Part shown: positions 18,923 through 27,191 of the stretch, one piece after another | How positions within the stretch are numbered: position 1 is the stretch's first letter | How the letters are laid out: the number at the start of each line of letters is the position of its first letter | Source of the DNA: an uncultured Caryophanales bacterium | GTDB taxonomy: Bacteria; Bacillota_I; Bacilli_A; Acholeplasmatales; Anaeroplasmataceae | Length of the DNA: 58,092 nt | NCBI GenBank assembly: GCA_946626535.1 | Contig: CAMOUK010000005.1 | Coordinates: 1 to 58,092 of the forward strand | Direction of reading: 5' to 3' | Notes under the pieces: model-generated | Told to the model about the DNA's origin: nothing | The model's database searches: none | Seen by the model: the letters and a program-made list of their open reading frames with translations, nothing else | Program-made: the position numbers and the translations under genes

Positions 18923-19077
18923 ATATACTATTTTATTTTTAACGCTATTTTTTCCTTCATAAAGCTTTTTATCAGCTTTAGTAATCCAATCATCTAGTGT
19001 ATAACCATCCTCGTATTTTGCATCACCTATAGTTATACTACAATGAACCTTTTATCTTGTAGATTGTTATTTTTCAT
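18920..19077 (-). pseudogene. Remnant of a GGDEF (diguanylate cyclase) gene
   Basis: On the minus strand, 19051 down to the TAA at 18920 translates to the last ~43 residues of a GGDEF domain: CSITIGDAKYEDGYT, then DDWITKADKKLYEGKN and a VKN-x-x-VY end. This matches the family's SIG-A and AD-LY-AK-GKN C-terminal motifs. A TAA at 19052-19054 interrupts the frame just upstream, and a neighbouring frame (ATG at 19077) runs through the homologous region before stopping, so at least one frameshift is present. No GGD/EEF core is found further upstream. It is a decayed fragment. The rest of this 469-base gap holds a terminator, an AT-rich hairpin at 19089-19119 and the promoter at 19218. Confidence 0.75.
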
Positions 19078-19217
19078 GGTAAATCATCTTATCTTTATTA
19101 AATCATTGATTTAAGATAAAATAAATATTTTTTAAAAAAAGATAATTTAGGTCTTTGTAGAAAATGATTACTATAACGTTTAAGTTAAACTATTTACTTG
19201 AAACGACCCAAATTTGT

Positions 19218-19246
19218 TTGACAAATTACGAAAATTGATATTATAC
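19218..19246 (+). promoter_or_regulatory. Promoter of the Cys-repeat lipoprotein
   Basis: TTGACA at 19218-19223 is followed after 17 bases by TTATAC (19241-19246), or after 18 bases by TATACT. The leader is about 70 bases. AAAGGAGG lies just before the ATG at 19324. Confidence 0.8.
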
Positions 19247-19323
19247 TAAATATGTATACATTCTATTCCGTTTATAAAGTTTATATTTTTTTACTATGAT
19301 ATTTTTGAAAAAGGAGGTTCATT

Positions 19324-22300
19324 ATGAGCAAAAAATGGAAAATATCACTTTTTAGTTTATTATTTGTTTTATTAATTTTTGTGGTTACTGCATGTGACAA
19401 CAAGTCGGGTGGTAACCAAGAACCTGAATGGGGCGAGTGGGTAGTTACTAAGGCTGCCACTTGTACAGAAGAGGGTGTAGAAACTAGAACTGCTAAAAAC
19501 GATTCTACAAAGACAGAAACAAGAGCGATTCAAAAGAAGGCACACACTCCAGGACAGGCTGTCCATGAAAATGTTAAGCCTGCCACTTGCACAGTAGATG
19601 GTTCTTATGATGAGGTTGTTTATTGTACAAAATGCGAAACTAAATTATCAACTAAGCATTATACAGAAGATCATCTAGGACACGACTATCACGACCATTC
19701 TGTAGCTGCAACATGTGAGCATGCAGAAACAATTACATATACTTGTGAAAACTGTGGAGATCACTATGATGTAACTGGTAGTCCAAAGCTTCAACATCAA
19801 TTTGGAACTAATGAACAAGAAGAAATTTATACTCCAGTTCAAGGAGAAAATTGCAAATTTAAGGTTGAAACAGTTTGTAAGTGTAATACTTGTAATAAGA
19901 ATATAGTTTTAATTACTAACTATGTTACAAGTCATGAATATGTAGCTTCAGTTACTAAGGAAGCAACTTGTACTCAAGCTGGTAAGGTTACTTATACTTG
20001 TTCACACGATGGTGATCATTATGATGTAGATCTTGGAATTAATCCAAATGCACATACTTGGGTAGCTGGAACTCCAGATCCAACAACTGGTATTACTATT
20101 CATACTTGTTCACAATGTAACGCAACTAAGTCTACTTTCTCAGCTAAAGATCAAGTAGCACCTAAGATTTCTAACGCTATTATCCAAGAAGCTACTGAAA
20201 TCGAGCTTAAGAATGCGATTATCGCATTTGACGAAGATGCAAAAGAAGTATTAGGTACATCAGGAGATGTTACTATTTCAGCAGCTACAGTAGATACAAG
20301 CTCTTTAGATTTAGATGCTAAGACTATGGAAAGAATTGGCGACAATACTGTATTTGATTTTACTTGCCAAGTAGGCGATAACACAGTATCTAATTTTGGA
20401 ACTGGTACAGTTAAGGTAACTATTCCTTATACATTGGCTGAAGGTGAAGATCCAAATAGAATCGCTATTTGGTACTTAGCTGAAAATGGTGAAACACAAC
20501 AAATGGATGCAGTTTATTCAAATGGCTTTGTTACATTTGAAACTTCACATTTCTCTAAATATGTAGTTGTTAAATTAACTCCACAAGAATTATGTGAAAA
20601 GTTTAATTTACACGATATGGTATTTGTAAAATCTTCTGAACCTTCATGTACAGAATATGGTCAAATTCTATATGCATGCTCAAGATGTGGAAAGGTTGAA
20701 ATCGAGTTAACTCCAATGATCGATCATGATTTTGATATCGACCATGAGCATTCATTAGCTCCAACATATGATGCAGAAGGTTATACAGAATATGCTTGTA
20801 GAAATTGTGATGCTACTATGCGTGTTGTAATTCCTAAGAAGCCTAGACCAGCTGACAATAGAATTCAAAACTTAATTAATAGTTTATTTGAAGATGATTA
20901 TTTCACTTCAGTTGAAGGCTTAGAGCAAATAGCAAACGTTACTATGGCAAATTCACAAATTAAGCTTACTGAAGATGGTAATATTTATATGATTTCTAGA
21001 GCGGTTAATCAAGAAACTGGCGAAGAAATGATTTCTATAGTTGATATGAATAATGGTCTTGCATATAACATTAGTGAAAGCGGATATAGTATTTCTACAG
21101 CTAGTATGAATTTTGATCTAAATAAAGTTAAAAAGACTGTTTATGCAGTAACTGAGCTTATTCCAACAGATCTTGGAAATATGGTTTTAGAAAAGGCTCT
21201 TCCAATATTATTTGACGTTGAGACAACTGATACTGAAGTTACATTAACATTCAATACAGAAAAGCTTATCACTTTATATGATAATTTATTAAATAAGACT
21301 ATAGGTCAAAATGTCGATATTTTAATTGGCGAAGGCACAACTACTGTATTAACTACTTTAGTTGATGCTGCATTAGATATGACAGTAAGTGAGCTAGTGA
21401 CATTATTAGAAGGTATGGGCATTACAGTTGATACTGTAGCAGATTTAGTAAAACAAATTCCTGGCACAGAACAATTTAATGCTGATACTATTAAGGGCTT
21501 TATTAACCTTACAGGCAATATGAAGATATTAGATGTAATAAATCTAGTTATACCTATGATTCAAGAAATGATGCAGGGAAAGATGGAAGATGTTCCTCAA
21601 GTTTCTCCAATTATGCCACAAGGTATTACTCTTACTGAAACAGAAGAACCAGTTGATGGTGATACTGAGGCTGAAGCTGAAGAAGAAACTGAAGAAGAAA
21701 CTACATTTGTTCCTATTACTAAAAAGCAAATCATGGATGGCTTAGCAGGAATATTACAAATGAAGATTACTGATATTGTTGCTAAGTATGTACCAAATTC
21801 TCAAAATATTATTGCTCAATTACCTACAAAGGCAGCTTTAGAAACATTAACAAAAGGTTTATTAGATCTTAAGATTACTTTAAGTAATAAGTATCAATTT
21901 AAGAAACTAGAAGTTGAAGTAACATTAAATGATGCAATTAAGCAAATGATTAAATCTATTCCAGCAAATATGGATATTGATATTACTGCAGTAATAGAAC
22001 ACCAAAATAAAGAAGATTTATTCGATGTTCAACAAAAGATTAAAGAAGCTAAGGATAATGTAGTTCTACTTGATATTACATTAGATAATCATGATTGGTT
22101 TGTTGCTGAAGTAAATGATTATTTAGATACAACTGATAATAATAGTAATAACCTAACTTATACATTCACTAAGCAATCATATCAAGGTGAACAATATTAT
22201 GAAATTAAATCATCAAAATTTGATGTAGCATATAATAATGGTACAGAAGAAGCAACTATAAAGGCTTATTATTCTATAATGCTTTATAGCTATGGTGAAT

Positions 22301-23676
22301 ATAAGTATATTTCTAAAGATGAAAATGGAAATTATTATAAGTATATTAATTCTTCTGCAGCAATAGTATATGTTTTACCAGATGGACAAGAATATCGTGA
22401 TTCCATTTATATTCCTGGTACTGCATATTATAATCCTACTACAAAGAAGTATAGCTTAGGTAGTAATGGAGGTTCAGATGCTGGCTTATATACATATGAA
22501 ATTATTACATATGAAGAATATATTCAACAAACACATTATTCTTCAAGCAAGCAAGATAATTATGTATATTTCAAGAGAACTAATGTAGCTACAGGTAAGG
22601 TTTATTATTCAAGTGCTTCAATTGGAGGACGTGTAAGTCAAGTTGTATATGTATTAAATGATACTGAATTTAAAGCTAATGCAGAGCAAAAAACTACTCA
22701 GTATGGTGCTAAGGCAAATTATTATTATGGTATTGAATCATATGTAGTTTATTATGAAGTTACAGCTAATGGCTTACAATATAATGGAATCCAAGCTAAT
22801 TATCAACCTCGTTTTGTAACATTTGCAAATGGATTACGTGCAAACTATGGTAATTATAGTTATGAAAAAGTAACTCAAAATGTTGATCTTGAAACATTTA
22901 AGGTTCAATTCCTAACAACTGAAGTAGTTGATGCATGCTGTTCAAAGGCAAAGATTAAGATTTCTGTTGATGGTACAAATTATACTGAGCTTACTGGTTA
23001 TGTATATAATCACCAAGGTGAATCAACAACTACTCATACTAAGACTGGTTGTACAGTTCATTATGAAACAAAGTGTTCTACATGTAATAGAGTAATTTCA
23101 TCATGGAATTCTACAGAACATGAGTATACTTATGAATATCTTGTAAAAGCTCATGATACAATGCCTGGTGTTTATGTAAGAAGCTGTAAAAACTGTAATT
23201 ATCAAGATGAACCAGAAGAATATTATTGTTATCACAGAGATCATACACCTCATCTTAATAATGATGGTGAGATCGAATATTATGAATGTAATGCTTGTCA
23301 CTTCACATGGGAAGGATATGAATATCCTGTAATCTTCTTAGAGCAAATTCCTGGTGAGGATGAATATAACATTAGATATCAATTATTTGATTATAAGAAT
23401 TTCGATGATTTCAGACATTCATATCAAGTATCATTATTCGTAGCTTACCTAGGTGCTGATGGTGAAGAAGCTATGGCTCGCCTAGAGGTTCAATATGCAT
23501 ATTGTGACGCAACATATTATGAAACTGACGATAGAGAATTCCGTTATAATTATTTAAGCTATGAAGAAGATGAAGTTGCAGAAGCTTTAGCTAGCTTGAA
23601 TATTACTGGCGAATATACTTTATATGTTGTTGTTTCAAATGACAATGGCTATATGTATACCGTAGAGCTTGATTAA
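19324..23676 (+). CDS. Very large lipoprotein with Cys-x2-Cys repeats
   Basis: A 1,450-residue surface lipoprotein. The N-terminal hydrophobic stretch ends in the lipobox VTAC with Cys24, so it should be lipidated and membrane-tethered. Residues ~35-260 are repeats with the pattern ATC-T-x-x-G, then Y-x-C-x-x-C or similar, then H, as in the extracellular Cys-knuckle repeats of many gut Firmicutes. More copies occur around residues 440-505 and near the C-terminus (about 1225-1335). A beta module ending FETSHFSKYVVV lies at about 405-420, like the one in the giant protein at 209-9868. The middle, about 510-900, is long and helix-prone with an acidic run (EAEAEEETEEETT) near 780. The C-terminal third is Tyr-rich beta. 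The Cys pairs may bind zinc (inference). No function is assigned. It is monocistronic. Confidence 0.85.
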   Translation: MSKKWKISLFSLLFVLLIFVVTACDNKSGGNQEPEWGEWVVTKAATCTEEGVETRTAKNDSTKTETRAIQKKAHTPGQAVHENVKPATCTVDGSYDEVVYCTKCETKLSTKHYTEDHLGHDYHDHSVAATCEHAETITYTCENCGDHYDVTGSPKLQHQFGTNEQEEIYTPVQGENCKFKVETVCKCNTCNKNIVLITNYVTSHEYVASVTKEATCTQAGKVTYTCSHDGDHYDVDLGINPNAHTWVAGTPDPTTGITIHTCSQCNATKSTFSAKDQVAPKISNAIIQEATEIELKNAIIAFDEDAKEVLGTSGDVTISAATVDTSSLDLDAKTMERIGDNTVFDFTCQVGDNTVSNFGTGTVKVTIPYTLAEGEDPNRIAIWYLAENGETQQMDAVYSNGFVTFETSHFSKYVVVKLTPQELCEKFNLHDMVFVKSSEPSCTEYGQILYACSRCGKVEIELTPMIDHDFDIDHEHSLAPTYDAEGYTEYACRNCDATMRVVIPKKPRPADNRIQNLINSLFEDDYFTSVEGLEQIANVTMANSQIKLTEDGNIYMISRAVNQETGEEMISIVDMNNGLAYNISESGYSISTASMNFDLNKVKKTVYAVTELIPTDLGNMVLEKALPILFDVETTDTEVTLTFNTEKLITLYDNLLNKTIGQNVDILIGEGTTTVLTTLVDAALDMTVSELVTLLEGMGITVDTVADLVKQIPGTEQFNADTIKGFINLTGNMKILDVINLVIPMIQEMMQGKMEDVPQVSPIMPQGITLTETEEPVDGDTEAEAEEETEEETTFVPITKKQIMDGLAGILQMKITDIVAKYVPNSQNIIAQLPTKAALETLTKGLLDLKITLSNKYQFKKLEVEVTLNDAIKQMIKSIPANMDIDITAVIEHQNKEDLFDVQQKIKEAKDNVVLLDITLDNHDWFVAEVNDYLDTTDNNSNNLTYTFTKQSYQGEQYYEIKSSKFDVAYNNGTEEATIKAYYSIMLYSYGEYKYISKDENGNYYKYINSSAAIVYVLPDGQEYRDSIYIPGTAYYNPTTKKYSLGSNGGSDAGLYTYEIITYEEYIQQTHYSSSKQDNYVYFKRTNVATGKVYYSSASIGGRVSQVVYVLNDTEFKANAEQKTTQYGAKANYYYGIESYVVYYEVTANGLQYNGIQANYQPRFVTFANGLRANYGNYSYEKVTQNVDLETFKVQFLTTEVVDACCSKAKIKISVDGTNYTELTGYVYNHQGESTTTHTKTGCTVHYETKCSTCNRVISSWNSTEHEYTYEYLVKAHDTMPGVYVRSCKNCNYQDEPEEYYCYHRDHTPHLNNDGEIEYYECNACHFTWEGYEYPVIFLEQIPGEDEYNIRYQLFDYKNFDDFRHSYQVSLFVAYLGADGEEAMARLEVQYAYCDATYYETDDREFRYNYLSYEEDEVAEALASLNITGEYTLYVVVSNDNGYMYTVELD

Positions 23677-23723
23677 AAAGATAAGGCTTTTAAGTCATAG
23701 TAAAAAATCTTTTTTGGGGAATT

Positions 23724-23752
23724 GGTGGTGTAGATTTACACCACCTTTTCTT
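23724..23752 (+). terminator. Terminator after the lipoprotein
   Basis: GGTGGTGTA (23724-23732) pairs with TACACCACC (23737-23745), followed by TTTTCTT. Confidence 0.88.
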
Positions 23753-23755
23753 CAA

Positions 23756-23784
23756 TTGAAATATTTTTTAAATAATAATATAAT
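23756..23784 (+). promoter_or_regulatory. Promoter of the UDP-glucose dehydrogenase-like gene
   Basis: TTGAAA at 23756-23761 and TATAAT at 23779-23784 have a 17-base spacer. The good promoter suggests the gene downstream is still expressed. Confidence 0.75.
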
Positions 23785-23834
23785 AAGATTACTATATAAT
23801 TGCTTTTATTAAATGAAAAAAGAGGTGGAAATTT

Positions 23835-25052
23835 ATGAAAAAAGAAACTGTAATATCAATTTCGGGTATTAATTACATTGGTTTATCTTTAGCTTGCTTA
23901 CTTTCCTTAAGTAATAAGGTTTTTATTACTTCAACAAGTGATAAGAAGGTAGAAAAAATAAATAAGAGAATTTCCACTGTTAAAGATGATTTAATAGAAG
24001 AATACTTTAAAACTAAAGAATTAGATTTAACTGCTACATTAGATGATGAAGAGGCTTATAAGAATTCTGATGTTATTATTGTAGCTAATATGAGCTATTA
24101 TGATAGAAAAACCAATTTCTTTGATACAAATAAGGTAGAAAAGACTATAGAAAAGATTACTAGAATAAATCCAGAGGCTTTAGTTGTTATTAGATCTACT
24201 ATTCCTGTAGGCTTCACAGAAAAGATGAGAAAACAATTTAATAACAACAATATTTTAGTTTCTCCTTTATTTGGTAGAGAATCTAGTGCTTTATATGATA
24301 GCTTATATCCTTCACGTATCGTTATAGGCTATCCTAGGGGCGATAAAAAGCTTTTAAAGAAGGCGGAAGAATTCTGTAGCATTTTAACTGAAAATGTGCT
24401 TAAAGACGAAATTCCGGTTATTTTAACGGGTATGACAGAGGCTGAGGCAATTAAATTATTCACAAACGCTTATTTAGCTATGAGAGTTGCCTACTTTAAT
24501 GAATTAGATACATATTCTAAAATTAAGGATTTAGATACTAAAGATATTATTGATGGTGTTTGCTATGATCCAAGAATTGGAGATTTCTATAATAACCCAT
24601 CATTTGGCTTTGGTGGTTCAAGCTTACCTAATGACTCAATGCAGCTACAGGCAAACTTTGAGGGTATGCCACAGTGCTTAATTAGCGCGATATCTGAATC
24701 TAATCATATAAGGAAGGATTTTATAGCTGATGATGTCTATAGGACTGGTAAGCAAAATTCTCCATTTGTTGAGCCAACAATTGGCGTATATAGATTATTG
24801 ATGAAGAAGGATTCAGATAACTTTAATTTATCAGCTACAAAATCAGTAATGAAAAGATTGAAGGCTAAGGGCCTAAGAGTAGTTATTTATGAGCCTACAA
24901 TTCCAACAGATGAATTTGAGGGCTTTGAGGTAATTGCTTCACTTGATGAATTCTTAACTATTACTGATGTTATAATCGCTAATAGATATGATTCTTGTTT
25001 AGACGATGTTTATGATAGAGTTTATACAAGAGATATTTATGATAGAGATTAA
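23835..25052 (+). CDS. UDP-glucose 6-dehydrogenase homologue lacking catalytic residues
   Basis: A 405-residue intact frame, collinear from end to end with short UDP-glucose dehydrogenases such as streptococcal HasB (compared from memory). Fold landmarks are kept: STIPVGF, YPSRI, AEAIKLF-N-Y with LRVAYFNELDTY-like residues, YD-RIG-x-x-YNNPSFG, and the NRYD...RDIY-RD end. The active site is not. The nucleophile line GGxCxPKD reads GGSSLPND, so Cys is Ser263 and Lys is Asn266. The SPE Glu is Leu145. GxGxxG reads GINYIG, and the acidic residue after beta-2 that grips NAD ribose is missing (FITST). Asp267, Arg247, Lys207 and Glu149 remain. NAD-dependent oxidation looks impossible; UDP-sugar binding may survive. 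The ribosome binding site AAGAGGTGG and the promoter are good. No glycan genes adjoin it. Confidence 0.88.
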   Translation: MKKETVISISGINYIGLSLACLLSLSNKVFITSTSDKKVEKINKRISTVKDDLIEEYFKTKELDLTATLDDEEAYKNSDVIIVANMSYYDRKTNFFDTNKVEKTIEKITRINPEALVVIRSTIPVGFTEKMRKQFNNNNILVSPLFGRESSALYDSLYPSRIVIGYPRGDKKLLKKAEEFCSILTENVLKDEIPVILTGMTEAEAIKLFTNAYLAMRVAYFNELDTYSKIKDLDTKDIIDGVCYDPRIGDFYNNPSFGFGGSSLPNDSMQLQANFEGMPQCLISAISESNHIRKDFIADDVYRTGKQNSPFVEPTIGVYRLLMKKDSDNFNLSATKSVMKRLKAKGLRVVIYEPTIPTDEFEGFEVIASLDEFLTITDVIIANRYDSCLDDVYDRVYTRDIYDRD

Positions 25053-25068
25053 AAAAATAAAAAAGTAT

Positions 25069-25097
25069 TTGCTATTGAAAAATAAATATGTTACAAT
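25069..25097 (+). promoter_or_regulatory. Promoter of rpmE
   Basis: TTGCTA at 25069-25074 and TACAAT at 25092-25097 have a 17-base spacer. The leader is about 50 bases. Confidence 0.75.
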
Positions 25098-25111
25098 GTC
25101 AAAGTAACTTA

Positions 25112-25136
25112 CTATGGTTATAATATTTACCATGGC
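25112..25136 (+). promoter_or_regulatory. Hairpin in the rpmE leader, possible L31 autoregulatory leader
   Basis: CTATGGT and ACCATGG flank a 10-base AT loop just before the ribosome binding site GGAAGGAG, with one G-U pair in the stem. Structured L31 leaders are known in Firmicutes. Whether this one belongs to that class needs a covariance-model search. Confidence 0.4.
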
Positions 25137-25153
25137 GGAAGGAGTGAATTAGC

Positions 25154-25363
25154 ATGAAAACTGGAATACATCCTGAATACAAGACTGTAAAGGTAACTTG
25201 TACTACATGCGGTAACGTTTTTGAAACTGGTTCTACATTAAATGAAATTAGAGTTGATACTTGTTCTAATTGCCATGCTTTCTATACAGGTAAGCAAGCA
25301 TTTACACAAGCTGATGGTAGAATTGAAAAGTTCAATAAGCGTTATGGTATTAAGAAAAACTAA
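25154..25363 (+). CDS. rpmE: 50S ribosomal protein L31 (zinc-type)
   Basis: A 69-residue ribosomal protein starting [16 protein letters not shown]. It has the C+ arrangement: TCTTCG and TCSNCH supply four cysteines for zinc. C- paralogues used under zinc limitation lack these. It is monocistronic, with its own promoter, a leader hairpin and a strong terminator. Confidence 0.97.
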   Translation: MKTGIHPEYKTVKVTCTTCGNVFETGSTLNEIRVDTCSNCHAFYTGKQAFTQADGRIEKFNKRYGIKKN

Positions 25364-25375
25364 TAAAATAATAAG

Positions 25376-25400
25376 GGCTCTATGATATAGAGCCTTTTAT
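25376..25400 (+). terminator. Terminator after rpmE
   Basis: GGCTCTAT (25376-25383), loop GAT, ATAGAGCC (25387-25394), then TTTTAT. Confidence 0.88.
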
Positions 25401-25419
25401 ATTAAAGGGGGATAGTTGT

Positions 25420-26115
25420 ATGAAAAATAAAAAACCTATTATATTTGCCTCAGTTGCTGCTGGGTTCTTTTTGCTATTTTTATTATTAACTATTTTAGTT
25501 AAATATGTTGATGTTAAGTCTATTTCTACAAATAGCGTAGGCTTAGAGGTTGGTCTTTCAAGCTTAAATAAGGTATTTTTAGTGAATGAATATAATAAGC
25601 AGATTGATGTTTGTAGCGATATTTTATTATATATGAGTATTTTTTCATTTGTATTTTTAGGTGGCGTAGCTCTTTATCAATTGATAAAGAATAAGAGCTT
25701 AAAAAAGATAGATAAGGATATTTATATCATATTTGGATTAGCTGTTTTGATGGTTATTTTCTATATATTCTTTGATAAGGTAGCTATAATTAACTATAGA
25801 CCTATTAATTTAAAGGGAAAACTAGAATCATCTTATCCATCTACTCATGTATTAGTTACTACATATTTAACATTAGCAACATTTAATATTTATGGTAAAT
25901 ATATTAATAAAAATTTAGCTAAATTAGCAGCTATAGTTGCTGCTATGTTTATCATAATGTTTGTATGTGTTGGTAGAATTGCGGCAGGTATGCATTATTT
26001 TACTGATGTAATTGGTGGATTATTATTAGGCTTAGGCTTATATTTCACATATGAAACATTAAAATATTCTTTCCTTAAAGAGGAAAAAGAGGAAGTCGAA
26101 GAAGAAAATGTATGA
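25420..26115 (+). CDS. PAP2-family membrane phosphatase
   Basis: A 231-residue integral membrane protein with about six hydrophobic segments. It has the three phosphatase motifs in order: K-x6-RP-like in DKVAIINYRP, PSTH in SSYPSTH (PSGH in most members) and GRIAAGMHYFTDV (SR-x5-H-x3-D type, with Gly in place of the usual Ser). It is likely to act on lipid phosphates such as undecaprenyl or phosphatidylglycerol phosphate at the outer membrane face; the substrate is not determined. AAGGGGGA precedes the ATG. The TGA stop overlaps the next gene by 8 bases. Confidence 0.85.
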   Translation: MKNKKPIIFASVAAGFFLLFLLLTILVKYVDVKSISTNSVGLEVGLSSLNKVFLVNEYNKQIDVCSDILLYMSIFSFVFLGGVALYQLIKNKSLKKIDKDIYIIFGLAVLMVIFYIFFDKVAIINYRPINLKGKLESSYPSTHVLVTTYLTLATFNIYGKYINKNLAKLAAIVAAMFIIMFVCVGRIAAGMHYFTDVIGGLLLGLGLYFTYETLKYSFLKEEKEEVEEENV

Positions 26116-26992
26116 GCTTCATCATTTAAAAGGTAATACCTATTATATTGATGGTCCAACAAATTGTGGTGTCTATAAATTGAATGACAAAAATGAAGTT
26201 ATTTTATTTGATTGTGGAACAGTAGATGATGGACCAAAGATATATGAGGCATTAGAAAAAAATAATATGAAGGTTACACACCTTATATTTAGCCACTGTC
26301 ACGCTGATCATTCAGGGGGCTGGCATTATATATATGGAAAGACTCATTGTAAGATGATTGCATCAAAGGTTGAAAGAGGCTTCTTTAGAGATGCAACATT
26401 AGATAGAGGCTTTTTATATGGTGGATATCCTTTAGATGAATATGATTCTAAATTGATGCATATAGATTCAAATGATGAAATATATGCATTAGATCAAATA
26501 CCTGAGGGAGTAGAGTTTTTCCATCTTCCAGGTCATCATTTTGGTATGATTGGTATTAGAACTAAAGACGATGTCTATTTTGTAGCTGATACCTTAGGCT
26601 CAATTGATTTAGTTGAAAGAGCCCATATTCTTTTAATTTATGATGTTCAAGGATATTTAGATTCGTTAGAATTTGTTAAATCATTAGAAGGAAAAATTGT
26701 TGTACCTGCTCACAGTGAGGTAACAACAAATATTACACCTGTAGTTGAGTTTAATAAGAGTAATATTTATGACATAATGGACATATTACTTGATTATCTT
26801 AAAGAAGAACATAATTGTGTTGAATGTACATCATATATATTCAGCTATTTCCAATTAAGAATAACTTATAATAAATATTTAATAATTTTATCTACGATAA
26901 GAAGCTATTTATCTTATTTATCTAATAATAAGAAAATTAGAAATTATTTTAAGGATAATAGATTAGTATTTATAAGAAATGAAAAGGACTAG
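26108..26992 (+). CDS. Metallo-beta-lactamase-fold hydrolase
   Basis: A 294-residue soluble metallo-hydrolase. The metal motif is HCHADH in LIFSHCHADHSGGWH, with further ligands His in LPGHHFGM, Asp in FVADTLG and His in VPAHSE. The last ~75 residues are a helical extension with Cys-Val-Glu-Cys, of the kind seen C-terminally in some family members. The ATG lies inside the end of the PAP2 gene, so the two are coupled and may act on related substrates (inference). The stop codon TAG is part of the terminator stem. Confidence 0.85.
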   Translation: MYELHHLKGNTYYIDGPTNCGVYKLNDKNEVILFDCGTVDDGPKIYEALEKNNMKVTHLIFSHCHADHSGGWHYIYGKTHCKMIASKVERGFFRDATLDRGFLYGGYPLDEYDSKLMHIDSNDEIYALDQIPEGVEFFHLPGHHFGMIGIRTKDDVYFVADTLGSIDLVERAHILLIYDVQGYLDSLEFVKSLEGKIVVPAHSEVTTNITPVVEFNKSNIYDIMDILLDYLKEEHNCVECTSYIFSYFQLRITYNKYLIILSTIRSYLSYLSNNKKIRNYFKDNRLVFIRNEKD

Positions 26993-27018
26993 TTCATTCA
27001 TAAAGCTAGTCCTTTTTA
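26982..27018 (+). terminator. Terminator overlapping the metallo-hydrolase stop
   Basis: AAAAGGACTAG (26982-26992) pairs with CTAGTCCTTTT (27006-27016). The stop codon TAG is at 26990-26992, inside the 5' arm. Confidence 0.85.
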
Positions 27019-27103
27019 AATTAAAACCGATTAAATTGCGTAAAATTTATTACAGTAAGATGTTAATAATAATTATAAATAATTATAAAATTTAAAAAAA
27101 ATA

Positions 27104-27131
27104 TTGCAGGTCGTTAAAATTGTGATATAAT
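27104..27131 (+). promoter_or_regulatory. Promoter of pyk
   Basis: TTGCAG at 27104-27109 and TATAAT at 27126-27131 have a 16-base spacer. The stretch 27019-27103 is AT-rich and holds no gene. Confidence 0.65.
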
Positions 27132-27191
27132 TTTATAGGATTATTTTATGATATTAGAAAAAAATCATAAAAAGAAAGAGAGATTAAAAAT

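Noticed and set aside
18920..19060. Expressed short GGDEF gene
   Set aside because: The frame is broken just upstream and lacks the GGDEF core and a usable start, so it is called a remnant.
19089..19119. Long AT hairpin (TTATCTT...AAGATAA) in the gap before the lipoprotein
   Set aside because: The stem has a 4-base bulge and a 1-base centre, no T-run and no clear gene to terminate; I could not assign a function.
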